Shown here one piece after another: positions 31,106 to 43,447 of a DNA stretch of 64,000 nt; position 1 is the stretch's first letter; every line of letters starts with the position of its first letter. This stretch comes from Hanleya hanleyi (taxonomy: Eukaryota > Mollusca > Polyplacophora > Lepidopleurida > Hanleyidae), in contig JAVTVY010020462.1 in assembly GCA_036873755.1 (NCBI GenBank), forward strand, positions 1 to 64,000. Direction: 5' to 3'. A program made the position numbers and the translations under genes. The notes under the pieces were generated by a model that made no database searches, was not told the DNA's origin, and saw only the letters and a program-made list of their open reading frames with translations.

Positions 31106-31248
31106 CACAGGGGCTCGTTACCGTTGTTAATTGGTTAAATAGGTTGATTATAGGGGGGGGGGGGTCGAGGTCGGTAATAAAAGAGTACCGACCCCCCCCC
31201 TTATAATCAACCTATTTAACCAATTAACAACGGTAATGAGCCCCTGTG
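31106..31248. mobile_element. hAT-like foldback MITE, copy 1
   Basis: Ends are CACAGGGGCTCGTTACCGTT and its reverse complement. It is flanked by the 8-bp direct repeat GTTCAAAC (31,098-31,105 and 31,249-31,256), a duplication length typical of hAT transposons. It is a near-perfect palindrome with a G-run/C-run and no coding capacity. Confidence 0.88.
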
Positions 31249-32382
31249 GTTCAAACATACGATCTGCTCAATTTATTTCCAGAATTTATTTCATTGTATT
31301 ACAAAGTTTCATTAGACAGTTAGTGTGATTTCTGTCACCGATAACTTCCAAAGGAGACTGAAAATGCCAACAAATGTAGTTGTTTTTATTGTCCAAATTA
31401 AAAGCGTACCAGAAAGCGTGTGTACTGGTATATTTTGGTTGTACTATTACTTTTGTGTGAAATTGAAAACGCTCCCGGTCATTCATATTATAATATGATA
31501 GTCGCGGAAAAGAGGGTTTTAATCCCGGTGCAAGCGTATTTTGTAAAACGAAAAAGTGTGAGTGTAAACAAAGAAATCATCTGTTAGGACAGGGCTTTAG
31601 ATTTACCCTAATTTGGGCACAACCTCTATTCGGCGTTCTAAAATTATTTTAGGCAGGGAAACGCACTCAAATTTGTAAAAACCCGAATTCTGGAAAAACA
31701 GGTAGGCATTGACTCAAACATGAGCTTAATTGATGAGAAACTTCCATGAGCATAATTGAGCATTGATTCTCAATGCAAGAAAAAATATTTGAAAAAAAAA
31801 AATTAGATTTTTTCCCCTCTCTAAATTTCTAAATTGGGCGCATTCTAATTTGGGCACAACGGTTAATGATGTAATCAGCCTCAAAATGGATGGATTTTGT
31901 AAACTCTCCCCTGTGCGTTTTTTCAGCAGGGAAGATTACCAAAGCATCAAATGTATTATATTTGATGATAGTGGGATCGTCATATACAACGAATGCAGGA
32001 ATATCTTGACAGCGAAATTTGTAACTCTGCCCGCTTCGACGGCTTTTCTGTCTCGCCATTGAGTGTGTGTTGTACGCGTAGAGGAAAATGACGTCACTGC
32101 GTGACATATAAGCGACGTAGCGACGCTCACGAATTCGAATGCTGCACAGCTGCAGCCATGGGATAACGTCATGGCTCGTGCCTACGGTTCGGTAATGTCG
32201 CACAGCATACGTTTGGTAGAATGCACCATACGTTTATACGCTTGTTGGCACAGCCGTGGAAAAATAAACGGCATGCCATGCCGTTTGTTTTCAAAGATCA
32301 ATTCCTTCTATTTTCTCGTGAATGGTAGAAACAAGTTTAGTTTTTTTGTGGTCAAATGTGTTTCATTTTGTACCTGTTGTAA

Positions 32383-33153
32383 CACCCTACTGAATCGACA
32401 AGTGTGATTATAGGTGAATGCACCAGTCCATTTGTCATGCGACCATGAACTGTAGGTTGAATCACTTCACATTGAAGCCGCATAACAGCTGCAATGTTAT
32501 AATGAGGCAACATGTGATTATATATCAGATATGTCGACAGTCCATTGTAGCTACCATTTGTCTTGGCAACAGTCCATTTGGCGAATCATTAGATCAGACG
32601 ATGTGCTCTCTGTGCATCATTCACAAGTGCATGTTGACCTACAATGGACTGTCGATCGGTCCGATGATGATACAATGGACCGTCGTAATATCAGACAGAC
32701 AGAGAATATACTATTAATGGTTCATATTCCTCTTAAACACACACAAGTGGAAGGAATCGAGAGATGAATGAGTCAGTGATACATGAGGCAGGTAGTAAGT
32801 TCCCACGTGTTCATTTTGTGCTCATTTCCTCACACTATAATTCGATGCTAATACCTACAATGGACAGTCTACCAACACCTAAAAACACCTTTTGTTAACT
32901 TGAAATAGTAATAACCCTACGTTTGGTGACAATATAGTACGATATTTCTCCTTCAAAATATGACTGGACACCAGTAACCATACCTGTCATCGATATGCTG
33001 AAAATCGTTCATTTTCGGCTGTGGTCACTGTCGTCTGGTCAGACACACGCCCACGCTTGATAACAAAAGCACTGGAAAACCTACCATTGACTGTAATTTG
33101 ACACGTGACCGGCGGTTTTCACCTATAATCATACTTGTTGATTCAGTAGGGTG
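32383..33153. mobile_element. 771-bp TIR element with 5-bp target duplication
   Basis: Inverted ends CACCCTACTGAATC... extend about 38 bp. TGTAA lies directly on both sides (32,378-32,382 and 33,154-33,158). The interior holds several ACAATGGACTGTC-type short repeats and no transposase. The outer sequence at 31,850-31,885 and 33,205-33,240 forms another, weaker inverted pair. Confidence 0.7.
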
Positions 33154-33725
33154 TGTAACATATGTCACTTTCGCTGAGTTTGAGAGACACTGATTTCATC
33201 CCAGATTTGAGGCTGATTACATCTTTAACGTTGTATCAAGAAGATAATCTAAAGCTCTGAGTATGATCATCCCTGTGTGCAACTTTTCCTGTAATTGGGG
33301 ATGAAAAACATTTCCTGCTATGCCGTACTGTTTTTAATGTACATATGGATATCTTGTTGAAGAATACTGAATCATCCATCACATCCGATCTATCATTTTG
33401 TAAAACTGACCTTTTTGCAAAACTATTAAGTGACTCGGACAAAAAATTTACAAAAATGTAACAAAATTTGTGTACGACTGCATACCATTGCGTGAAGTTA
33501 TGCCGTGCCATGTGTACTGCTGAAATAAGATTATATAAGCTTTTCTCTCATCCAGCTATTGATGAGGTATTGTATTAATAAACTATCTATAATTTTTGCT
33601 ATGTATATTCTGTATGTATGCAAGTTTCTGTGTATGTTAGCATATGCGGTTTAGAATTTTTGGGGCGCAATTTATATCGCAATAAACTATCCATCTATCC
33701 AATATATTATTTTGTTCTTTATCAG

Positions 33726-34056
33726 GCACGATGTCATCCCGATTACAATGGGGGCGCATCCAGAGGACTACCGCCAGGTGGCGCCACCGCATTCTTATAT
33801 CAGCGTAGAGGACTTTGAAAATCCGAAAAGTCTGGCAGTATATTTGAAGAAACTAGACGACGACGATGATTTGTATAACGATTATTTTAAATGGAAAGGA
33901 ACAGGCAAGTTTATCAACACAAAGTTCTGGTGCCGTGTCTGTGCTCTGTTGCACGACGACGAAATGCCAAAATTGACGGTTAAAGATTTAAAACAATGGT
34001 GGGTCAATGAAACAATTTGTCAAAAAATGCCTTGGACAGCCAAAAGACAGTTTTAA
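33726..34056 (+). CDS. Alpha-1,3-fucosyltransferase (GT10 family), exon 2 (C-terminus)
   Basis: A pyrimidine-rich acceptor (TTGTTCTTTATCAG) precedes HDVIPITMGAHPEDY, the direct continuation of the GT10 core from exon 1. It is followed by VAPPHSYISVEDFE, FKWKGTGKF, NTKFWCRVC and a Cys near the end (ETICQKM), matching the conserved C-terminus of the family. The phase-2 junction restores a glycine codon. The frame ends with TAA 34,054. The two exons total 1,236 nt including the stop. No AATAAA was located with confidence before the foldback at 34,128. Confidence 0.92.
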
Positions 34057-34127
34057 ATTTTAGCAACAAATGTTTGAATATGAAAGTAACCCATGGAACA
34101 ACAAAGAAGCAAGGGAGAATAGTTTCA

Positions 34128-35245
34128 AATGATTTGTGTCACTGACGTCGCAGGTTGTGGAGGTGCATGGGGAAGGCACAGGGGCTCGTTTCCGTTGTTA
34201 ATTAGTTAATTAGGTTGATTACAGAAGGGGGGGTCGAGGTAGGGAATAAATTATTCCCTACCTCGACCCCCACACTGTAATCAAATCAATAAACAACGGT
34301 AACGAGCCCCTGTGGGGGAAGGGGAGACGGAGGCCGTCACTGTCTTTGGGCCCACTAATCTTGCCCGAGAAGGTCAGAAGAATATGTTCACCCTGACCAT
34401 AGACTCCATGGTACAGATGTGACAGACCATAGATCATGTGGTCAAAACGACCATACACCATGGATGATAGGGTCAAAAGTAGCTTCGGTGGAGCCTTCGT
34501 CTATACTACGTGAGAACAATCAGATAATATAGAAGGAGGCTCCACCGGAGCTAGGTCAAAATGAGAAGATTACATCAACGAAATAATTGGTCAACGTTGA
34601 TTATTGTTTTTTTTATTAAGCCTTTAATTGAAAAAAAAATATGTGTTCCTGGCTTGATCGATATTTCCGATATGTTGTCCGCTTCCCTCTCTCGTTCCCT
34701 ACTTCTGGGTTAGTGAGTGAGTTAAGAATTATCGTCGCTTTCAACAATATTCCTGTCCTATCCCTACTTCTGAAGACCTTACGAGGCCACTTGAGAAGTT
34801 ACTAGTTTTTAGGAGAATCCAAACGATCTTAGGTCAGTCAAGCCGCTCGTCATTCTGGCTATACATACAACACAGCGCACACGACAGGTGTTTTTGACGC
34901 GAGTACCTGGATATTCTGACGCAGGTCCATGGTCTGTCACATCTGTACCATGGAGTCTATCGTCAGGGTGAACATATTCTTCTGACCTTTCTCGGGCAAG
35001 ATTGGCGGCCCCAAAGACAGTGACGGCCTCCGTCTCCCCTTCCCCCACAGGGGCTCGTTACCGTTGTTTATTGATTTGATTACAGTGTGGGGGTCGAGGT
35101 AGGGAATAATTTATTCCCTACCTCGACCCCCCCACCTTCTGTAATCAACCTAATTAACCAATTAACAACGGAAACGAGACCCTGTGCCTTCCCCATGCAC
35201 CTCTACAACCTGCGACGTCAGTGACACAAATCATTTGAAACTATT
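34128..35245. repeat. 1.1-kb foldback with nested MITEs downstream of the fucosyltransferase
   Basis: Arms of about 310 bp (34,128-34,436 and 34,928-35,245) begin at TTTGTGTCACTGACGTCGCAGG. Each arm carries a hAT-like MITE (34,177-34,314 and 35,046-35,186). Both are flanked by the same 8-bp duplication, GGGGAAGG or its complement. The MITE therefore inserted before the arm was duplicated in inverse orientation. A small hairpin (GGTGGAGCCTTC/GAAGGAGGCTCCACC) lies at 34,482-34,552. Confidence 0.85.
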
Positions 35246-35597
35246 CACAGGCGCAAGCTGGTGTGTGGGCAGTTTGGTAAGTCTGGAGCTGACGATTGGA
35301 TCACAAAAACAACTTTTTCATATTCTGGCTTTTATTGAGTTTCACATCTTTTAGAACTGTTCGCAATTTATGACTCTCAAGCAGTATGTTCATATTTTGA
35401 ACAATTTTGGAATATATGCCCGCATAATGCGGATTATATGTGGTCACGAACGCCATGTTTTTGGTTGTTCATTTGGGTTTGGGGATTCTTAAAAATGTAA
35501 TGTCATGTGACTTAGTTTTATTCAGGCCCGTCTTGATAATCTCTGTCGGAAAACCGAACTTGTCAAATCTGTTTCAAGTCCATATAAGCCTCTTTCC

Positions 35598-36409
35598 TTA
35601 AAGGAGTACTTACCTTATTTTATATATGTTCCTATTACAAAGGTTAGACTCTAAAAGAAATATAACCAACTATTTTACTTTCGTTGGGGGCGATACTCCA
35701 TTAGTTTTATTACAATTTGTGAAGTCATGTTTCCACTTTGAAGTCGACGTGGGCGCCGCCATATTGTCTGTGGGATGACGTGACTGATGACGTCAGCATC
35801 CACGGACGTTCCAACTACGGCATTTGCATTACTCTGGGTTCGAGTTTTAATTCGAGAAAAAAAACTGGCGCGGCAAATCCCGCGGGGGGAATTCCTAAAA
35901 GGAAATTGGTTTAGGTTATCTTCGCCAACTAAAACATTTCTTCCCAAAGTTTCTCAGCTGAGACCTGCCCGATTCAATTTGGACAAAATTTGAAACTGAG
36001 CGGTAAACTAAAAGAGCGTTCTCTGCAATTGTCAAGTGATTTCAGTTGAACGACGATGCTTCTAAGTTCATAAACATTTTCATGATTACACTTGAACTAC
36101 TAGAATCAACTAGAATGTCAGTGAATTTACTGGGTTCCTTCTCCTGCGAATTATCGGCATGATCAGCACGATCAACCTTAAATCTCCATGACGTTGTGAC
36201 GTTTTTAGATGAGTATAACTGACTTCCGCTCATCTAAAAACGTCACGCAAAAGTCCAATGGCGGCGCCCAGTGCACGCCGTTGCGAGCAACAAATAGTCA
36301 ATATTTCCTTATTTCGCATTCTATCAACATAAGTTTTATATAATAAGGCTTGGAATACGATTGCTGATAAATATAGTCACACTAAAAAATAAGGTAAGTA
36401 CTCCTTTAA
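35598..36409. mobile_element. TTAA-flanked MITE, about 0.8 kb
   Basis: TTAAAGGAGTACTTACCTTA at 35,598 is mirrored by TAAGGTAAGTACTCCTTTAA ending at 36,409, so TTAA abuts both ends. TTAA duplications are used by piggyBac and Kolobok transposases. A palindromic block TTTTTAGATGAG...CTCATCTAAAAA occurs at 36,204-36,243. No transposase frame. Confidence 0.8.
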
Positions 36410-36539
36410 GTTCGGTTCTGTCACGTTGGTGCAAGTTTGTATGGGATATGGACCTTAGTATGTCTTGCAAGATTGCTTTTGAAATGAATATATTGTCTAT
36501 TATCGGAGGGTTTATGATACAAATCGGGGATTAGTTTGT

Positions 36540-36815
36540 TTTTCCCTATAGGTATAAAAATGAGAAAGAGTAAACTATTAATGCCCCTTTCCATGGTAGA
36601 TTCGATATTCGGGTGTGGCGTTTGCAAAATATGGTAGACAGTTTGTACATCACCTTAGACTCCTACCATAAGAGGAAACAATCGTTCAAATATCGTTTTC
36701 AAACGTTTCTGAAAGCTGTGGTGTGGACCATATGTGTTACCCACAGCATCAAATAATTTTTCTTCTAGATACGCTAAAGTCATTGTAGCGCACCATTTGA
36801 TGGATAACATGGTGG
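36540..36815. repeat. Interspersed repeat, copy 1
   Basis: From CCCTATAGGTATAAAAATG through TTTCCATGGTA and TTAGACTCCTACCATAAGA to ACGCTAAAGTCATTGTAGCG. It matches 42,770-43,045 at roughly 85-90 per cent by eye. In the second copy it runs on into the 43.08-43.42 kb repeat, so both may be parts of one larger element. Confidence 0.75.
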
Positions 36816-37851
36816 CGTTTTAGAAGATATCGTTCTTCCGACATTCACTCCCACAGACACACACTCTTACACACTATATTTCATACATGATTCTGCGACT
36901 CTTTAAGGATAGCTGTCCCCTCAGAGGGTCAAAATTGGTCATTTTTTTATTTCCTCATTCAAATATTCACTATTTCCTCTAACATTTGGTGAAAAAATGA
37001 AATCAAACTTATAAATAGAAGTGCTTCAATATTAGGATTTAAAATTTAGTTTCCGAGGCACTGGAACAATTAAACAGATTGCCTTAGCTTGGGCTTGGCT
37101 ACTATTATTTTTGTCTGTTAAATTCCCCTTTCTAAAACTCATTTCCGCAGTATTATGGTAAGCTAATTATCTATTAGAGCTCCCTCTGATCAAAACCATG
37201 CAAACATCCATATTTTTGTTTCTAATTATAACAGTGACACTTCACTCAGACACTCGCCGTGAAGTGATCTATATATACGGGTGTGAACAATTCTCAGCTG
37301 AACAAGTTTTAGCAAGTGTTTAAAGTTTAAATTGGACTTTAAACCGCCTTGATGAAAAAAACTTTGTGTAATAGTTATCCAGAATAAACAGGAATTCGAG
37401 TAGGTCCCATCAGATAGATTAAAAATGTATTTGACAATAGAATTCAAGCAAAACAAAATGGATTAATTCATCAGATGTGTAGCTGGACACATTTTGCCCG
37501 ATTTCTAGCCTTTCATTTTTGTACAAAATCCGAGATAAACGTTTATTTCTCGAAAAGTATCATGCTACGCTTTTGAAATTTGGCATGCTTGTTACTTATA
37601 AGGTGATCTAGTAAATTTTATCTCACTTTTTGTAAGTTCGGATTATTTTTTTAATTATTCAACTTTTAAGACAAACGACCGTAAAATAGTACGTTTTTTT
37701 CAATTTATTTTGGTAAAATAGCTGTGAAAACAAAACCAGGCAAAAATTTTAAAAAACGAGATAAAGTTTACTAGTTCGAATTGTCTCCTATCAAGGTATA
37801 CCGTCAAAGTTGAAACAAGACCAACAGTTTTCATGAAATTTCAATTGAAAA
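36816..37851. other. AT-rich DNA, no gene seen
   Basis: No repeat longer than a few tens of bases and no supported coding frame was noticed. Confidence 0.4.
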
Positions 37852-38197
37852 ATGGACGCTATTGTTTTAGTTTTAATTTTTTTTAATTGGAATATTTTCT
37901 ACACAGTTGCAGCGTCGGTTATACAAACGAATCCATACGATATACGCTTTCATAAAATATATAGTTTATTATGGTTATCTTGTATATTTATTGATACAGA
38001 CGACAAATTGTCACGGGGGTGCAAAAACTGCCTCTAAGGAAACAGCTACCCTTAAGCATTTAGATCAACATATACATAGGTTGTTTCGCCATGCCAATAC
38101 CGTGGAACATGATTTTCATACCGACCTTAGCCGTTCACATCTCTATTGGAATGGCGAAACATATATTTCTCTCTCTATCCATGAGATTAATCTCTAA
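37852..38197 (+). CDS. Candidate small two-exon secreted protein
   Basis: The ATG at 37,852 opens a 22-residue signal-peptide-like stretch (VLVLIFFNWNIFYTVAAS). A GT at 37,918 and an AG at 37,998-37,999 would remove an 82-bp AT-rich intron in phase 0. They join it to a polar frame starting TTNCHGGAKTASKE and ending at TAA 38,195. An AATAAA lies at about 38,199. The predicted product is about 87 residues with one Cys and many His. No family is recognised. The donor (GTTATA) is weak, and part of the second exon overlaps an imperfect hairpin (GTTTCGCCATGCCAATA/ATTGGAATGGCGAAAC), so it could instead be a repeat fossil. Confidence 0.28.
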
Positions 38198-38344
38198 CCA
38201 AATAAACTTCTAGTACTCCTAAACAAAATAACGAAGAATATATTCTGCATGTGTATGTGTACTCAATCGCCGGATGAAGTTACAACACATATAAGGGAAG
38301 TGGGAAGAGGTGCCGACATGGTTCCCAGGTTTTATTGAATTCAT

Positions 38345-40390
38345 CATGACGTGACTGTTTTAATGAGATAAATTTTTCGATCGAGTAACTTTGTTTGATA
38401 ATATTTTGAATGGCCAAGATTGACAGTGATCGACTTTTTGAACTTGGATTTGTAAACGTATTGCTTCGTGACCAAAATTATATGATTGAGTATTTTAGAA
38501 AGAAGGCTTTTGTTGTTTCGCCAAAGTAAATGTTTCTTGCGGTGAAAAATATTGGTATCCCTTATAAAAATGTACCATGGTGTACCATGCTGAAAGTACC
38601 ATGATACTTTGGGACATTGTACCATGGATTTACCATACATGTACATGTACCATGGTAATACAACAGATTTACCATGGTGTACCATGGCTGTACCATGCTG
38701 TACCATACCTGTACCAGGTTGTACCATGCCTGTACCAGGCTGTACCATGGTGTACTTTGGTACATACTATGGTACACCATGGTACATTCTTATAAGGGTA
38801 TGTGGGTTATATTATGTCTCGATGTCTTTCCAAAGGGTGCGGACTACATCACAGTTCCATATAGTACATGTTCTATCGTTTCCGATTATCGATCACAAAA
38901 TGAACAAGAATCATCGTCTTCAAGGTCAATTAGTTTTAAATAGCTGTTTGTAACAAAGATTCTATTCTTAATTTTGAATTGTAAGTATGACAGCGTGGAA
39001 CAACATGTAGTTTTAATAAAAAGGATGTATATATACTTCGTCTCAATTTATATCTGTTATACTCAAATTTTGCTCCCACTTATTCTGTGAATTTGGTCGT
39101 ACAGGTTTTACCATCAGCACATTGTACATATCTTTACTACCTCTTTTCGATTTTGTGAGAATGCGTAGGTGGAATGGATTATCTGGTCGTACTATGGTAA
39201 TATTTTTGTTGTCAACTTTAAGTTTTCTTTTCATGGATTCAGTTGCCAAAATATTCAAGAAAATTAGTTTTGATTCTGTAGGTTTCACTGAACTCTTCCA
39301 TGGAATAATAAGAATTATTTGGGTCATTAGGGTTTATCAAGTCTTTACAAATTTAATGCCAGCTTCATACCATTGCCGGATAAAGACAGGTTTGTTGATC
39401 ACTGTAATGTTGTCATTTCTTCAAATACTGACATTGATTAATTCGTTAATATATTTTGGTTTGTTATGAAGTACAACTTATTCCACGCACACAACACATC
39501 CCTCCAAAAAACATTTTTACATTCATTGATCAATTATTGTGTAAAATAATTCCCAAAATCCCCAAGACACAGCATTTCACGAAGAGACAGGTTCAATAAA
39601 GATTTCGAACAGTACAGCCCAGAATATAGTTTTCGAATCCATGTTGATTTCAACACATACATAAAACTATGAATGTCTACCATTTTTAGTCCACCGTTCT
39701 CGTAGTTTTGTATTATTTGGTCTCTTTTTATTTTGTCAACTGGGGACTGCCAGAGAAATCGATAGAATAATTTGTTCATTTTATCTAAAATAGTATGGAA
39801 TCAAATGGATTGGGTATGGCAAGGAGTAAATCATTTAGCTTTGATATCACCAAAGTTTTCAGGGCTGTGACTCGTGCTAATGGAGTTAAGAGTCTTTGGG
39901 ACCATTGTTTTAGTGTACATCTAATTCCTTAAATTTCGGTTCGTAATTCAATGATATCATTTCATCCAGATTACTTGAGAAGATTATGCCAAGTAAAGTG
40001 GCTTTTCGGAACCCCATTCTAGTTTCCATATGTGCTGAAAAGCTTGTTTGCTAAATATTTTGCTACCAATCCATACAGCTTCTGTTTTGGTAATGTTAAT
40101 TTTTAGTCTTGAAATTTTTGCAAATTTGTCAAGGAGACGAAGTGTAGCTTCTACAGAATTTCGCATATCCATCTAACATGAATGTCGTGTCGTCTGCGTA
40201 CTGGTTGATTTTATATTCGCTATCACCAATTTTTATACCTTTTATGTCCGGATCTTGAACTAATATGGAAAGGATTTCAGCACATAAAATAACGAGAGAT
40301 CCTGAAGGATCTTGGCGCCCACCATTGTCTGATAATTGTAAGCTAATAACAAGAGGATCTTTTTGTCCATTGTTACTAAGAACAAACGAT
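38345..40390 (-). mobile_element. LINE (L1/Tx1-like) remnant with reverse-transcriptase motif
   Basis: Read on the minus strand: LVILCAEILSILVQDPDIKG then QYADDTTFMLDG (RT catalytic YADD, about 40,180), LKINITKTEAVWIGS (about 40,090), and DKIKRDQIIQNYENGGLKM with STWIRKL (about 39,650-39,735). These are followed by SKRGSKDMYNVLM (about 39,150), the zinc-knuckle SCSFCDR...TIEHVL (about 38,890) and HIILVTKQYVYKSK (about 38,460). Frames are broken by stops and shifts throughout. The order matches the C-terminal two thirds of a LINE ORF2 and the insert at 19.8 kb. It is interrupted by a 240-bp palindromic MITE. Confidence 0.85.
38559..38798. mobile_element. 240-bp palindromic MITE made of GTACCATG units
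   Basis: The ends CCCTTATAAAAATGTACCAT and ATGGTACATTCTTATAAGGG are inverted repeats with TAT on both sides. The interior is a run of TGTACCATGG-type palindromes. It splits the LINE zinc-knuckle region from its C-terminus. Confidence 0.8.
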
Positions 40391-40944
40391 TGATTTGTAA
40401 TTTTGTTTGCCGAATTTCGAATTTGAGCGAAAAAGATCGAAAAACACCAAGATATTATCTATCTAAGGTTCAGGAGTCGGTTGTTATAGTACAAGTGAAA
40501 TGAGCAAAGTTAGTCTGAAGTGAATCTCCGCAGGATCCTTCGTCTTCGTTTTGTAGTATTTTTATTTTTTTTTGCACGTGTCATCATTGGGTACTGGAAG
40601 CGAAGACTAATCTCTTTGACACTTTGGCATGAACCCTGATTATCTCCCTTGGATCGAAACACGCAGTAGTCTAGTTGTGACGTTTCACAAGAGTGACGTC
40701 CCTTCGGCAGACAAAACGGTGGGGCAGTTCACTTGCAACGGCATGGACTAAAGTAAACTGATTTAAAATTTGAAGAAATACATTTTAATTCGGAATCATT
40801 GGAACTCGTTGATATAGAAGGTGAAAGTATGGATATTCTCTATAGTCAATATATAGAATATGCCCCATCGTTTGATAAGCCGACTCTTGTGATGCAATGT
40901 CAATTTGAAGCGTAACTTGAATTTTCGAATCGGACCAAAAAGGT
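40391..40944. other. Spacer, no gene seen
   Basis: Nothing recognisable apart from a short T-rich run near 40,560. Confidence 0.35.
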
Positions 40945-42770
40945 ATCTTGCACAACTGGATCACAAGGGGAACCTGTATACCAAATTTGAGAAAGATCTA
41001 TGCAGCACTTCCTGAGAAATCACGATAAAGTTTCATGGGGAAATCCAAAATGGCCGCCTGGTGGCTATATTGGATTTTCGAATCGGACCGAAGAAGGTAT
41101 CTTGCACAACTAGACCCCAAGGGGAACCTATGTACCAAATTTGAGAAAGATCCATGAGGTACTTCCTGAGGAATCACGATAACAATGTTTCATGGGGCAA
41201 TCCGAGATGATCGCCTGGAGGCCATATCTTGCACAACTAGACACCAGGGGGAACCTGTGTACCAAATTTGAAAAAGATCCATGCAATAGTTCCTGAGAAA
41301 TCGCAATAACAAAGTCTCATGGGAAAATCCAAGATGGCCACCTGGTGGCCATATTGGATTTTGGAATCGGACCAGAAAAGCTACCTTGCACAACTAGACC
41401 ACAAGAGAAACCTGTGTACCAAATGTGACAAAGATCCATGCATCAGTTCCTGAGCATTCAAGATAACAATATTTTATGGGGAAATTCAAAATGGTCGGCT
41501 GGTGGCCATATTGGATTTTCGAATCGGACCGAAAAACGTATATTGCACAACTGGACCACAAGGGGAACCTGTGTACCAAATTTGAGAGAGATCCATGCAG
41601 TACTTCCTGAGAAATCACGATAAAGTTTCATGGGGAAAACTAAGATGGCTGCCTGGTGGCCGTATTGGATTTTCAAATGGGAGCGAAAAAGGTATCTTGC
41701 ACAACTAGACCCCAAAGGAAAACTGTGTACGAAATTTGAGAAAGATCCATGTAGTACTTCCTGAGAAATGATAACAATGTTTCATGAGGAAATCCAAGAT
41801 GGCTGCCTGGTGGCCATATTGTGTTTTCGAATCGGAACAGAAAAGGTATCTTGCACAACTAGACCCCAAGGGGAACCTGTGTACTAAATTTGAGAAAGAT
41901 CCAGGCAGTACTTCCTGAGAAATCACGATAAAAAAGTTTCATTGGGGAATCCAAGATGGCCGCCTTGTGGCCATATTGTGTTTTCGAATCGGAACAGAAA
42001 AGGTATCTTGCACAACTAAACCCCAAGGGGAACCTGTGTACCAAATTTGCGAAGGAACCATGCAGTAGTTCCTGAGAAATCGCCATAAAGTTTCATGAGG
42101 AAAACTAAGATGGCCGCCTGGTGGCCATATTGGATTTTCAAATCGGACCAAAAAAGGTGTCTTGCACAACTAGACCCCAAGGGAAAACTGTGTACCAAAT
42201 TTGAGAAAGATCCATGTAGTACTTCCTGAGAAATGACGATAACTATGTTTCATGGGGAAATCCAAGATGGCTGCCTGGTGGCCATATTTGATTTTCGAAT
42301 TGGACCAGAAAATGTATCTTGCACAACTAGACCCCAAGGGGAACCTGTGTACCAAATTTGAGAAAGATCCATGCAGTACTTCCTGAGAATTCACGACAAC
42401 AAAGTTTCATCGGGAAATCCAAGATGGCTGCCTGGTGGCCATATTGGATTTTCAAATCGGACCAGAAAAGGTATCTTGCACAACTAGACCCCAAGGGGAA
42501 CCTGTGTATCAAATTTGAGAAAGATCCATGCAGTAGTTCCAGAGAAATCGCGATATAAAAGTTTCATGGGGAAATCCAAGATGGCCGCCTTGTCGCCATA
42601 TTGGATTTTTGAATCGGACCAAAAAGGTATCTTGCACAACTAGACCCCAAGGGGAACCGGTGTACCAAATTTGAGAAAGATCCATGAAGTAGTTCCTGAG
42701 AAATCGCGGTAACACAGTTTCATGGGGAAATCCAAGATGGCCGCCTTGTGGCCATATTGGATTTTCGAAT
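40945..42770. repeat. 156-bp satellite, about 11-12 units
   Basis: The unit runs CCAAGATGGCCGCCTGGTGG, CATATTGGATTTTCGAATCGG, CTTGCACAACTAGACCCC, GTACCAAATTTGAGAAAGA, TTCCTGAGAAATC. The period is divisible by three, so short frames on the minus strand repeat (WPPGGHLGFPHET). Stops and shifts in each unit argue against coding. Each unit has an AAGATGGC core close to the YY1 consensus. Confidence 0.9.
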
Positions 42771-43425
42771 CCCTATAGCTATAAAAATGTTGAGAAAGTA
42801 TAAACTATTAATGCCCCTTTCCATGGTAAAATTGATATTCGGGTGTAGCGTTTGCAAAATATGGTAGACAGTTTGTACAGAACCTTAGACTCCTACCATA
42901 AGAAGAAACAATCGTTCAAATATCTTTTCCATATACGTTTCTGAAAGCTGAACATGCTTGGGGACCATATGTGTTACCCAAGGCACCAACTATTTTTTTC
43001 TTTCAGATACGCTAAAGTCATTGTAGCGTACATTGGGGTCACTTTGGTTCCCATTGCTGTGTCAAGAAATTGTAAGAGAATACAAGACAAGATATCACGA
43101 TGTTCCAAAAATATCAAATCCATATCGCTGATCGGTATTCTTAATTCATATGATTTTCTTTGAAGTCGCTATCTAGAGTAGGATGTATCACAGTCAGTCT
43201 TTGATCGTGACTGTATAAAAACACCACGATGATCTTGAAATACATGGGTTCATATAGCCCCAAGCCCGGGGATAAGAGGAATTAGACACAAGTTACGAAA
43301 CGTAACACCATAGATCTTGAACTCTGCATTCGTATTTTGCTATCAGCATGCGATAAGTATCGCCAAATTTGAGAAACTTTGAGTGAAGGCGCTTGTTGGT
43401 ATAGCCCTGTTTGATCAGTTTCGAC
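42771..43425. repeat. Interspersed repeat, copy 2, joined to the 19.2-kb-type repeat
   Basis: Bases 42,770-43,045 match 36,540-36,815. Bases 43,090-43,415 match 19,205-19,530 (ATGTTCCAAAAATATCAAAT to AGCCCTGTTT). This is the only place where both parts are adjacent. Confidence 0.78.
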
Positions 43426-43447
43426 AGCAATGTTTTATGACGTTGGT

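Larger units (their letters stand above)
28198..33725 (+). other. 5.5-kb intron of the fucosyltransferase gene, rich in repeats
   Basis: GT...AG intron between the two GT10 exons. It holds a hairpin (28,241-28,304), a 17-bp minisatellite, a SINE-like tail (about 29,960-30,030), a 60-bp tandem repeat, three foldback elements and a TIR element. Open frames in it are repeat-derived or lack recognisable content. Confidence 0.85.

Noticed and set aside
31829..32203. 124-codon minus-strand ORF in the intron
   Set aside because: No domain, no conservation evidence, and it overlaps the inverted-repeat border at 31,850.
41190..42715. Series of minus-strand ORFs with repeated WPPGGHLGFPHET
   Set aside because: 156-bp satellite; each unit carries stops or shifts and the peptide only mirrors the repeat.
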